Below are positions 24,772 to 35,605 of a stretch of 64,000 nucleotides of DNA, in pieces; position 1 is the first letter of the stretch; each line of letters opens with the position of its first letter. The DNA is taken from NCBI GenBank assembly GCA_029964075.1, contig CM057149.1, positions 30,456,197-30,520,196 of the forward strand, written 5' to 3'. A program made the translations under genes and the position numbers. The DNA is from Patiria pectinifera. Lineage: Eukaryota > Echinodermata > Asteroidea > Valvatida > Asterinidae. The notes under the pieces are model-generated. The model ran no database searches. It was not told the DNA's origin and saw only the letters and a list, made by a program, of their open reading frames with translations.

Positions 24772-25278
24772 TGTGTCACATAAACCACTGGTATTGTAAT
24801 CTGTAACAAATGGGGAAACAATTTTGGACGTTATTGGGAGATCATATCAAAATGTACAAAATAGGCAAAATGTAGGTTCAAATTTAGTCTTTTGCCTAGG
24901 GCTTAGGTGGCCTTGCCCTTAGCCATCATGACATCAGTATTAATGTCAGTGAGGCAAAAACTGGATACTGCATTCTAACACATTATCTCCCAACCCTCCC
25001 ATCAAAACACACTGCCATCATCACTTCCAGTCCCTACCTGTACCCCGGTCCTACTAAAACTAAAATGCGTCAACAATCGTCAACGGTCGTCAACAAGCAT
25101 CAACAAAATTTGTATAAGTTTTGGAACATCAAGGACTTTTTTTATGGTAGAAATAGTGACAAAGGACACATTCAGCATATAAAATAATATTAAAATTATT
25201 TAAAAACTTGTTTTTTTTAACGCGAAATGCAACGAGATTGTCGATTAGTGTTGGCTGCCATCTTGTTTGGATGGCACT

Positions 25279-26116
25279 TAGCCCGACTGCGTCTGGCCGT
25301 ACAGTACTATCGCAAGCTCTGTAGTACGGCCAGGCGCCCAATGCTTCCACAGAGACTGAATTTTTTTGGCCGCTGATGTAGCGATTTTGCTACAAATTTC
25401 GATCGAGATTAACTTTTCATCCAGGACAAAAATTTCCAAAGTTAAGGTTCTTAGTCGTAGAGCAACTCATACCTTTTCGAAAAAACGTTCTTTGGTTTCA
25501 ATATTTTCATCCATCTGGCCAAAAGACGACTTTCAGTCATCATCTTCCACAAATATCGTCCCGAAAATGCTCCCCCATGCGATTTCAAAATGGCGGCCGC
25601 GCTGTAATGTATGCATTATGCGAGCGCGCTTGGGCAAGATAATGAATATGCATTATTTAGTTCATGACATCGTGTTTGTATGGCCAGCCGCGCTGAGTGT
25701 CCGACAAACGTCATAAACTATGATGCATATTCATTATGTTGCCCAAGCGCGCTCACATGCATAATGCATACATTACACTTACAGCGCGGCCGCCATTTTG
25801 AAATCGCATGGGGGAGCATTTTTGGGACGATATTTGTGGAAGATGATGACTGAAAGTCGTCTTTTGGCCAGATGGATGAAAATATTGAAACCAAAGAACG
25901 TTTTTTCGAAAAGGTATGAGTTGCTCTACCATGTCTACGACTATAAACCTTAACTTTGAAAATTTTTGTCCTGGATGGAAAGATAATCTCGATCGAAATC
26001 TGTAGCAAAATCGCTACATCAGCGGCCAAAAAAATTCAGTCTCTGTGGAAGCATTGGGCGTCTGGCCGTACTACAGAGCTTGCGATAGTACTGTACGGCC
26101 AGACGCAGTCGGGCTA
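25279..26116. mobile_element. Fold-back element with 9-bp target duplication
   Basis: 838 bp, starting TAGCCCGACTGCGTCTGG and ending with its complement. Arms of about 300 bp or more are nearly identical. It is flanked by GATGGCACT on both sides (25270-25278 and 26117-26125), an exact 9-bp direct repeat. Inside each terminus is a hairpin built of GTCTGGCCGTAC and GTACGGCCAG. No open frame of transposase type; the small frames are the two arms read in either direction. Confidence 0.9.
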
Positions 26117-26300
26117 GATGGCACTGTACACTTCACACATGCGTAGTACGGCTTGCTTCACGTAAACAAATTGGCGGCTACCCCAAACTCGACAAACTCG
26201 TCGTACATTTCGTGTTCAAAAACACAAGTTTTTAAATAATTTAACTTTATGCTGAATGTGTCCTTTGTCATGTTTGTCACTATTTCCACCATTAAAAAAA

Positions 26301-26870
26301 AGGCAGTGGATATTTTGCTGGAGACGGCAAACCTTCAGTAAACGTTAGTTTGCCGGATATGCACTGAACGTGCGCAGTTACTGTTTTTTTGTACTTAAAC
26401 ATTTTCCGGTGACAAATTTTAGTCTGGCTCCATGCCAATATTATCGTTGTATTTTTGTATTAACAAGATGGGAATCAGACCATTTTATAATTTCGGACTT
26501 TATTTCCCTTTAAAAAAAATCCTCCAGAGCCACAAATCTGAAAAAGAAAAAGTAATACTCTGCAATAAAATGTTTGAGACATATTAAAATAATAAAAGAA
26601 GAATATTCTTATTTATTTGGGGATGGAAAAAAAACACCTTAAAATTGTGGCGGGGGTCAGGATTCGAACTCGGGACATCCCACTCATTAGAGCTATTGCT
26701 TAACCACTGCACCAACTGTGCTACACAACTTTGGTGGGAATTTAATACATGTTATAATTCAGCCCTATCTTAAAGAGTACAGCGCCCTCTGTTGATATGG
26801 ATTGCCGCCGGCAAACCTTTAGTAAACGTTAGTTTGCTGGCGTTACCTCCGGCAAAATATACACTACCTA
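26301..26870. mobile_element. Third nested inverted-repeat element with tRNA-like insert
   Basis: Left GGCAGTGGATATTTTGC mirrors right GCAAAATATACACTACC. Subterminal AGTAAACGTTAGTTTGC units occur on both sides. It interrupts the right arm of the outer element. A tRNA-like sequence lies inside at 26652-26722. Confidence 0.65.
26652..26722 (-). repeat. tRNA-like SINE head
   Basis: The minus strand reads GTTGGTGCAGTGGTTAAGC (A-box region), then CCCGAGTTCGAATCCTG (B box). It resembles a class II (Ser/Leu-like) tRNA but without a convincing closed acceptor stem; most likely tRNA-derived. Confidence 0.55.
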
Positions 26871-27564
26871 AAAAAACCACGTTTTTGGATGTTCCAAAAC
26901 TTATATAAAATTTGTTGATGCTTGTTGACGACCGTTGACACTTGTTGATGCTTACTGACGCATTTTAGTAGGACCCCCCTACCCTACCACCACAACCCCC
27001 CCCCCCCTGACACCCACCCTCGCCAGATCGCCCCGCCTCCCTCATTGTCCCTAATCCCTTTCTTTCGGACCGTCCCCCAGCCCCCTTTCCGGTTACTGTT
27101 ACAGTGTCATCCAAAGCTAACTTGGCATGTATCATTAAAGGAACATACCCAGAACAATCCGATGAAAATAAAGTCACCTTCGACAGAACTTCATCACGTT
27201 TTAGATTAGACGAAAAATTCACACACAAAACATGCAGGGAGCTGGGGAAGAGCGCCACCAATTTCCAAACGTGTGTTGAATTAAAAAAAAAAATAGGCCG
27301 GTTTTGAAGTAAATTAAAATATTTACTAAAAACAAAAGTACAATAAAAATATATATTCTATCAATAAAAATACTGGACATTTCCAGGATGAATACAGGTT
27401 TTTCCTAGTTTGTCGTACTTTTTTTTCTTAGAAGAAATTGCGAACGAGACTATCATGGCAGCACCCAGTAAAACAAAACGTGAAAAAGTCGTTTACGTTC
27501 CGAATAATTCTCGCGGGTGAAGGTATTAAGAGCATAAAATTGAAGCAGCTTGATATACTGCGAA

Positions 27565-30500
27565 ATGGCATCAGGATTAGAAAGTTATATCAACCGTATC
27601 CTTTAAAATGAGTCTCGTAATTCACGACTGTGCTTTAATTAGTGTTGTCCAATTTCCGGACGCCAAACACTGACCGCCATGACCGTATGAGGGCGCTGTC
27701 TCAGTGTCTGCTATTTCAATGTCATTGCAAATAAATAGCAAATAAATAGGATAAAATAATAGTATCAAGTTCCTTTTTGTCATTCTTCATTATATTCAGG
27801 GGTGTGAAATAAGCTTTAAAAAAAAACCTGATTTCAGAATCCATCCAACATTTTGGAAACTCCGCCATCTTGGGAGGAGAAAAAATGTCGCCTCAATTAA
27901 AGGGAATGTACATCATTGGCTTTCGCTATAATTTTCAGAAATGAACTAGTTGAGGGGTTATAATAATAGATCAAATATTGTTAGTAATGTAATGTTACAC
28001 TGACATGTTTGAAGTTTTGTGTCCGAAAATGCTCGAAAAACCAAGAAAAACAAAACTGTTCAAGTAGTCTGGTTCCCTGACTCCACTAAATATGAAATGG
28101 ATCAATTTATAGATGCCGGAAAATTGTATGGTAAGGGAACCAGTCTAGCTGGCCTGCACCCGTTCATGAACATGTAACCAATAGCAAACACAATTTGAAC
28201 TGAAACAAGTAGTATATGGAGCAGTAGTTGAACGATAGTTAGGTTTTTCCAATGGTGGTCGGCCGACCACCGTTGGAAATGTATACAAAAATACCATTTT
28301 CTTGAAAACGACTTCACACCAGGTGCCATAATTTTACAGAATGCTTGTGACTGCCATAATACCAACATCCTAGTAAGGTATTTCGTAAAAACTTGGTAGT
28401 TGTATTTTTCGACGTTCGCAAATGTTGTATTTTCCCTTAAAAAACAAAAACCCGGACAAGAAGCTGATTATTTTTTTTGGCCTAAAATCTTTTCAGAGGT
28501 GTCTTAAAAACGTACAAATCATGGCAGACCATAAAAAATATTTCAGCTGTCAGTTTTGTCTCCAATAGTTTAGTAGTCGATGTCGTGGACATTTAACAAA
28601 AAAATTCAATCTGCTTTTGCTTAAATGTCTATTGTTTTCCTTGACCATCTGACATTCAGATACAGTATCTGTGATCACCAATGATGGCAGACAAATTGTG
28701 GTAAGAGTGTTAGTTTAAACAAAACTATAGTATAGGTTTTCATTCTTTTCACAGAATCATTGAGAACAAGAACCTAATTTTGTATCTCCTCACTTTAAAC
28801 TTACACTTGCGGTTTAATGGGTAAGTTAATTAGGCATAGCCTTTGTGACCCCATATCCTATCTTTTCTTCCTTCCAGTGAGAATCCAGTCTTTTCTTGAA
28901 TGTTGCTACAGTTTTGGCATCTACTACTGCTTGTGGAAGGGAATTCCAGATGTTTATCACTCTTTGGGTGAAGAAGTTCTTCCTACATCCAATGTTTTTC
29001 TTCAGGGATGGCTTGAAGAGTTTAACAGAGTGACCTCTTGTCCTGGTTCTGTCAGCTGTTTGGAAGAATCTGCTGCTGTCTACTTTATCATATATAAAGT
29101 TATATTACTGTTATATATTGTCCCCTTAATTCTGAAGTCTTTTCATCTGTCCTTTGCAGGGAACCCTGAAGGGATTTGACCAGACAATCAACCTGATCCT
29201 AGATGAGAGTCACGAGAGAGTCTACAGCAGCAGCTCAGGGGTGGAGCAGGTGGTGTTAGGGCTCTACATCATCCGGGGAGACAACATGTAAGTGTTAGAC
29301 ATGGGCCGAGTGTACTCGTTGGTGCTAGTCTGAACACGGCCTCATCATCTCTCACAATGTTGTATACAGGGTGGTTAAAAAAAAAAGGACACCCACATTG
29401 ACGGCAATTTTCACCAATTTTTAAGAATTATTTTTAACTGTCGATTAGTAGCTATTAAAGTACTGGCCTTTAAGCAAGTGTGACGAAAAAATTGTTGCAT
29501 TTGCACATTTTTTCGTTGAGCTATGATAATTTGAACATTTCATGTGCGAAACCTGTTTGTCCACGGAGGTATACATTCCCTCCGCTTGACTGAGCTCAGC
29601 TATCGGAGCTATATTTGAAAGGGTATGACATTTGATTGTTATGTTATGTAATGCTATGCAACAATGAACTTAAGCTGACAGCTCATTGAGTAGATGATCT
29701 GAACACTGACATGAATAATTGGACAGCTTCAATTAAAGTTACCAGGGAAAATATATTTTTGTGGGAAGGTTTTTTAATTTCTATGAACTACGAAAACGTC
29801 CAATTTACATAGAATTACCCATGGACAAGACTGATTTTGGTGACTTGTATTCAAATTAGCATAATATAACTATTTTTGTGACTTTTACTAAGCTTTTTCC
29901 ACCATGCATGGTTAAAGGTCTATACTTTACTACTATGTGAACAAACATTTAAAATAAGTTCATAAAGTAGGTGAAAATTGCTGTCAAAAGTGGGTGTCCT
30001 TTTTTTTTTAACCACCCTGTAGAAAGCAACAACCTACCCAATTATATGTAAATTTGATAAAATGAAAACCAAGCTGGACATGTCAGAAACTAGTCTGAGT
30101 ATCACCCGTTCTCCATAGGACCCGTCTCTGGTAGAACGTCTAATATCTAAGCATGCGTGACGTCATTTCATTCGGAAATCTGGACTAAGAGTTTGATTGG
30201 TTCATTTTGATGCCACGTTTTTGTATAACATAACAACCTGCACAAAAATGCTACTCATCGTGGGCGTGATGTTTACGCACGCGGGGAGCTGGCATTACGC
30301 GCGTATAGAAGGCGCCTGCTGATTGGTCACTTTCTCGAGGTTATACGCAGTCTAGTTGCATAATTAATCGCCGAATCTGCGTACATATCATCGATCATGG
30401 CAGGCTTCGCCACGGCCAGGGTCTATTACATAGACTAGTAAGAATATGTAGAAGTTTTGGATTTGTTTTTGTGTTTTCCATTCGGATAATTAGCAATATA

Positions 30501-30670
30501 CCATGAGAAGTTATTTAAAACTAACAAATCAGTGAAATTAGATAATTTTTCATTTCATTTTTATCCTTTTTTTCCCCAGAGCCATCATCGGCGAGATCGA
30601 TGAGGACACGGACAGTGCCTTGGATCTTTCCAATGTTAAAGCAGAGCCCCTCAATCCGGTAGTGCACTGA
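27565..30670 (+). CDS. LSM8: U6 snRNA-associated Sm-like protein LSm8
   Basis: LSm8 is the subunit that defines the nuclear LSm2-8 ring, which binds the 3' U-tract of U6 snRNA. Exons 27565-27595, 28660-28700, 29160-29287 and 30580-30670 have GT/AG borders and join in frame to exactly 96 aa, the length of human LSM8. The sequence starts MASGLESYINR. The Sm1 motif is HTVSVITNDGRQIVGTLKGF, followed by DQTINLILDESHERVYSSS. The Sm2 motif is LGLYIIRGDNI, followed by GEIDEDTDSALDL. The start is fixed by the conserved SxLESYINR opening. Intron 2 holds a family A MITE and a LINE relic; intron 3 a mariner-like MITE. Divergent from MRPL2. Confidence 0.96.
27897..28440. mobile_element. TTAA-bounded MITE, family A copy 2
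   Basis: Starts TTAAAGGGAATGTACATC and ends TATTTTCCCTTAA. The central imperfect palindrome CCAATGGTGGTCGG / CCGACCACCGTTGG lies near 28248-28275. Lies in LSM8 intron 1. Confidence 0.8.
28831..29078 (-). pseudogene. CR1/L2-like LINE reverse transcriptase C-terminus
   Basis: The minus strand reads RGHSVKLFKP, then CRKNFFTQRVINIWNSLP and AKTVATFKKRLDSHW before a stop, the classic tail of CR1/L2-type reverse transcriptases. It lies antisense in LSM8 intron 2 and is 5'-truncated. Confidence 0.85.
29365..30021. mobile_element. TA-bounded mariner-like MITE in LSM8 intron 3
   Basis: 657 bp. Left TACAGGGTGGTTAAAAAAA and right TTTTTTTAACCACCCTGTA are inverted copies. The subterminal AAGGACACCCAC and GTGGGTGTCC and the GGCAATTTTCACC / GTGAAAATTGC pair extend the match. 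No transposase. Confidence 0.8.
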
Positions 30671-30983
30671 CGGTGGTTCCACAGCCTCCTCAGGACTTAT
30701 CATTCATCCACATGTCAGGGAACCGTTCTGGATTATCCTCAGTCTGGTGGTTGTTTTTGTACCGTCTTCAACTGGCAGTACATCCCGGCATGCCCATTTA
30801 GTGTGCCGTTGTGTCTCCTTTGATTGAATCGTTTACATCATAGAGGATGTGCCTGTTTATGTGTATAAAACAGTAAATGCTACAGTAAGAACAACATACG
30901 CCCCACAAGTGATCAAATGAGGTCTATTGTACAAAGGGGTTTTGAGATACAGCAACATGTTCACAGTTGAGCAATGTTCCCTT

Positions 30984-31343
30984 GGGCCAAAAAAAAAAAG
31001 TCTCCGGTTTCTGGTATGCGCGCGCGTCGCCGTAGCCATGCGCGTCGGCAAAATGAAAAAGTTTTTTTTTCAATGAAAGATGATGTCTCAAAACCGCCAA
31101 ACTCACTGGTTTGACTGGAATCCTGCTGCTGCACAATTTTAACGTGTTTTTAGATTGTGTTATGGTCGAGAATAAGCTTTATGTGGCCTCTCTGGACTCC
31201 CATATATTTGCACTAAGTTTAGTCGGGCACCATTTGCAGTCATCGGCACACATTTGAAGCAAAAAAAAGCTGCGTCGCCGCGTCGCCGCATCCTTTTTTG
31301 GGCAAGCTCCATACCAGAAACCGGAGACTTTTTTTTTTGGGCC
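30984..31343. mobile_element. GGCC-ended MITE, family C copy 1
   Basis: Left GGGCCAAAAAA then AGTCTCCGGTTTCTGGTATG; right CATACCAGAAACCGGAGACT then TTTTTTGGGCC. Same family as 35964-36331, 39866-40243 and 60989-61337. The interior between the inverted ends contains GACTGGAATCCTGCTGCTGC and CTTTATGTGGCCTCTC. Confidence 0.85.
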
Positions 31344-31868
31344 TTAACAGGGGTGTTCTCCTGTAAACCAGTTGATAAGTTTGGGTTGAAAGCAGATAGG
31401 CAGAAAGCTGCCACAGGGATCCTTATTCCATCCAACATGGTAAAAGTGTAGGCTAAATTTTTACTATAGTCTTGTTGCGGTGAATTACAACTGCTGTATA
31501 ATACTTTGCATACGTTTTATTTCTGCACCAAAAACTGTTTGTGTCCATTTTGTAAAATGAGAAACTGACCTTAGTTTTGCAGCCCTGGCTGTTACCAACT
31601 CGTCCCCAAACCACCCCCATCATCTCCAGAAACGGGTAGAAAGCTATACGCCTTTGTTTTTAGTAATAAACAAGCTTAATCCTTTTTTATAATTTCATGT
31701 TGGCAAAGTGGGATATGCTGGTGTTTGATATTGTAGGGTTGTTTTTGAAGACATTTTTAATTGAAAGATTTGACCATGTAAATATATCTCGTGTAAAACG
31801 TGCAGTTTGCAAAGTGTTTGTCCGTATTTGAGAGGCAGAGATTTAAATATGATGGAATCTCTTCCTTT

Positions 31869-33143
31869 AATAGTCTAAGCGATATTTCAAAAAAGGGCAA
31901 ATTTTTTATAGGGTAAGAAGAGGCGTTTTTCAGTACAATTTTGTACATACAAACATAGCTGTGTTTATACCTAATTCGGGGGCGCTGAATCCGAAAATGA
32001 TGGATACCAAGCTGGATTTTTAGTGGAAATATGCCCAAGTTGCATACATCTTTAATACCTGTCATGTAATATATTTGTTCCCATACTTTGGTGTATGTTT
32101 TGTTATTATTTTGTTAAAAAGTATATTTTGGTGATTAAACTTACACTTTCTTACTTCAATAACATTTTTCAAAGCATATAAGTGACTGAATAATTATGAA
32201 GACATAGTAACAATCCAAAATGGCTACTATTATACCCTGAAGTTGCGCACATTTATTTTTCCTCAGATATCAAGTAGTTAGTATCAGATATCATCAAGTC
32301 GCCAAATGTTAGTATTGATGAGCTTCAAATTCACAAAGTTACTGACACAGTTACTCTAACAAAAATAAATGGGAAATTATGTGAAAACTGATAACATCTT
32401 GATGTTTAGGGCAAACAAAAAAGAAAATTGGGGGGAAAATGAGGTGTCCGTAAATTGGGCTAAAAATTAGGTGAAGGGTTGCCTAACGTGGGGGACTTGA
32501 ACAACTTCAAGGAAATCCCCCAAACTAAAAGATTATTGTTACTTACAATAATTATGTCAATGTCAAAATATTTTCTTTCCAAATATTTTTGGAATTTCTT
32601 TGAACTTGTTCAACTTCCAGTCTCCCACGTTAGGCAACCCTTCAACTACTTTTTAGCCCAATATACGGACACCTTGGTCCCCCGTTTTATATCACAGTGT
32701 TATCTTTGTTCACATGATTTTCCACAAGGTTTTTAATAGGGTAACTGTACCAGTAAGTAACATGGTGAATTTGAAGTTCATCAATACCGAGGTTTGGCAA
32801 GACTACTTGATGATATCCGGAGACAAGGTAAATGTGTGCAACTTTAGGGTATAATAGTAGCCATTTTGGATTGTTACTATGTCCTCATAATTATTCAGTC
32901 ACTATTATGCTTTAGAAAATGTTATTGAAGTAAGGAAGTATAAGTAGAATCACCAAGATGTACTTTTCAGGAAAAAAATAACAATAAACATGTATTTACC
33001 CAAATATGGGATATAAAAGACAGGTATTAAAGATTTATGCAAATTTCGGTTTCAGCACCCCAAAATTAGGTAAAATAGCCATGTTACCAACTTCTACTCG
33101 AAAATGCCTCATGTAATATTTTTGAAATATCATCTAGACTATA
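31869..33143. mobile_element. Large fold-back element
   Basis: Arms of roughly 500-600 bp pair between TAGTCTAAGCGATATTTC (left) and GAAATATCATCTAGACTA (right) through CATCTTTAATACCTGTC, CCAAAATGGCTACTATTATA and TGCCTAACGTGGG to a centre near 32560. Arms are visibly diverged. No open frame. Lies beyond the 3' ends of LSM8 and RPN1. Confidence 0.75.
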
Positions 33144-33796
33144 ACAAATGTTTCTCCCACTACATGTATGTGGAAGTCTTCCCAAAAACCGAGAAAACTT
33201 ACAAATTTTTTAATCATTGTTAGAAAAGAGCTTTATTGTGACATAGGCTGCTGCTGTTGACATTGAGGCCTTTAACTTGGGACATTCTGCATGCGTACTT
33301 TAATAGGACTTTGGTGGATTTATTTTTCTCACTTGGTTTTGAACGTAAAAGAAAACTAGAAAAATCTCTATGACAATTAATTTGATCCCTAATTGCTATA
33401 TAACACTTGTGGTAGATGTTGTCCAAAGGCAAGAACTCAAAGGAATTGCCGCTGTGTTTTGTTCTTGAAAAAATCACACAATAAAACTGTACAATACGGA
33501 AGCCACTGAGTTTTGGAATCGTTTTCATTTTTTTTAATAACAGAATCCAAAGTGTGTATTTCAAATTTACCTCCAATAATGTCAAGTACTTTTATGTATT
33601 GTGGATTTTCCAATCTCCAAACCAGTTCTTAGCTATTCTAAATATTACATGTTGCTCTCTTTGAACCAATTTCCATTTTAAGAAAAATGTCTTGATTATT
33701 AATGCAAGAATGAAAATCCCACAATACATAATTCCAGAAAGCTAATTATAGAAAAATGCCACTGCTTTGGTTCCCATCCTTAGTTGTAAAATAGTA

Positions 33797-33930
33797 AAGG
33801 AATAATGAATGTTTCCAAGTGCAACGGTAAGAATGATTTCATGCGGGGACAGGTGGAATGGAACATTCCATCCGTCTCCAAATGAAATTATTGTTTCCAT
33901 CGCACGAATATGAAACATTCATTATTTGTT
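33797..33930. repeat. Short palindromic repeat
   Basis: GAATAATGAATGTTTCC ... GGAATGG is mirrored by CCATCC ... GAAACATTCATTATT, forming an imperfect 130-bp inverted repeat. Confidence 0.6.
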
Positions 33931-34396
33931 GTATACACCTAAATAACGCACCATCTGATTGGTCAGAGCCAACAAAAGTGTGACCGTGCAATGGAACTTC
34001 CATTTACCGTGGAATGGGACTTCTATTTTTGCCAATGACACATGATCAAGGACCCACCAATCAGATAACAGGGATTTATTCAGGCGTTGTATAAAAGCTT
34101 CTAAACACCATACCAAACTACTTTTTATGAGCCAGAAAGCATTCAGTAGCCAATGGCTGTATGAATATTCAAACTACAAGCAATCACCTGAACCAATCAG
34201 GGATGGTTTGTTCTTCAATGGCGAAAGTGAAGCAAATGTATTGATGTTAACAAGCTTCTCTGTGACAATCACCAATATCCTATCCGCTCTGTTCACAAGA
34301 ACCCCCTCACCGGCAAAGAAAGTACAGTTGGGGGTGACCGAACGACGCCATCTTGCCTGACTGCAGTATTTTGCCGCGAAGCACAGCCACTGCGTG

Positions 34397-34588
34397 TACA
34401 GTCAAATCTCGTTAGTACAAAAACTGTTCATACAAAATTCTGGTTATAACCAACATAAAGCCTTAGTCCCGACTGTGCATTTATGTGCACAATGAATGGG
34501 ACTGATGTTCCTCTTAATACCAAATTCTGATATATCCAACAATTTGGCTAGGTCCGAACGAGTTTGTATTAACAAGACTCGACTGTAC
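34397..34588. mobile_element. Pogo/Tigger-like MITE
   Basis: 192 bp. TACAGTCAAATCTCGTTAGTA at the left mirrors TATTAACAAGACTCGACTGTA at the right. CAGTCRA-x-CTCGTTA ends with a TA target are characteristic of pogo-type elements. Non-coding. Confidence 0.75.
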
Positions 34589-35121
34589 ATGGTACAAATC
34601 CCCTGGTGTATGTGCGTCACACACAAGGAACGTCGTTGCTAGGTAAAAGGGCATCCTCTTTTGTTGGCGCACGGAGCCCATAGAATTCACTTCATACATT
34701 ATGAACTGCTCAAACTAAAATCCCTAGGCATACTAATGCCTATGAGGTGAGAACACAGAGAAAACAAAATTGTTGGCTACTCGGCTACCTCACTATGATG
34801 TTGCAATAAAATTTACCAGAAGTCCCACATACCAAAAGGAAAAAAAAATTATGCATTGCATCAATTTTTCATTATACAATAGAAAATCAGTTTCATAATT
34901 CAATCAAAATATCAATTTCTTGTAGATAATTTTTAAGAGTCAAGGTTTTTGTCCTGGCATAAAAATGCTAACTCTCTTGTACCCTTTTGACTGTGGAAAT
35001 AATTACCTTGAAGGTGCCACTTTGAGCCTACAAATCAGCTCATCCTTAACCTACTAAATCCTGTACCTCCCCAAAGCGCCTGCCTGTTACTCCTTATACC
35101 GCCCCAAACCGCCTCAACACG

Positions 35122-35299
35122 CAGTGTTGTAGCGGAGTCCATCACAAGTCCAGTCACAAGTCCAGTCACGAGTAACGGGGGATGAACAATGACAAAGGAA
35201 TGCCTTTGTCACCGTTCATTTGAATAGCTTGTGAGCTGAATTGGGACTGGAGGACTTGTGATGGACTTGTGGGGACTTGCAGGGACTTGACTACACTGC
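35122..35299. mobile_element. Family E inverted-repeat element, copy 1
   Basis: Left GTGTTGTAGCGGAGTCCATC and right ACTTGACTACACTGCC are roughly inverted. CACAAGTCCAGT units lie at the left and ACTTGTGATGGACTTGTGG at the right. Related to 56826-57120. Confidence 0.6.
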
Positions 35300-35605
35300 C
35301 AGCATGCCTTGGTTTTATGAATTCACCAAGGAGTAAATACAGTGTAGTACAATGTAATTAGAAGTGCTAAAGGGTTAAACCCAAAACCTTAATTTTTTTC
35401 CCCTAGTTTCATAAACACAAAATTGAATTGGCAAAGTAAATATTTAATACTTTGTTAAAAAAAAAAAAGCCCAGCGACATTTTGTCTCAGACCATATCCG
35501 AATGGCATTTCGCATCTACGGCTTCGGCTCAGGACAATAACACAGTACAGTGAACAGCCACAGCCTAAGTACAAAAAAATACCAGTTTTCGGATACGGAT
35601 GTCAT

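Larger units (their letters stand above)
25047..26975. mobile_element. Outer inverted-repeat element hosting two nested insertions
   Basis: Left end GGTCCTACTAAAAC and right end GCATTTTAGTAGGACC are inverted. The arms share GTCAACGGTCGTCAACAAGC, AAGTTTTGGAACATC, AATAGTGACAAA and GGACACATTCAGCAT and pair up to about 25260 (left) and 26130 (right). The arms are interrupted by 25279-26116 and 26301-26870. No transposase seen. Confidence 0.75.
24772..27564. promoter_or_regulatory. Divergent MRPL2/LSM8 intergenic region
   Basis: Contains both 5' flanks. Most of it is a nested set of inverted-repeat elements (25047-26975). Without them the two start codons would be about 0.86 kb apart, a distance that could fit a shared bidirectional promoter. 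No TATA box was identified with confidence. Confidence 0.4.
30671..35605. other. LSM8/RPN1 convergent intergenic region
   Basis: No gene recognised. Holds a family C element (30984-31343), a 1.27 kb fold-back (31869-33143), a small palindromic repeat (33797-33930), a pogo-like MITE (34397-34588) and a family E element (35122-35299). An ATTAAA on the minus strand near 35437-35442 could serve RPN1 as a polyadenylation signal (weak). Confidence 0.6.

Noticed and set aside
25366-26029. Two near-identical proteins starting MAADVAILLQISIEI on opposite strands
   Set aside because: Arms of the fold-back at 25279-26116; symmetry, not gene duplication.
28817-29179. 120-aa plus-strand open frame in LSM8 intron 2
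   Set aside because: It is antisense to a LINE reverse transcriptase tail and runs into LSM8 exon 3 by chance.
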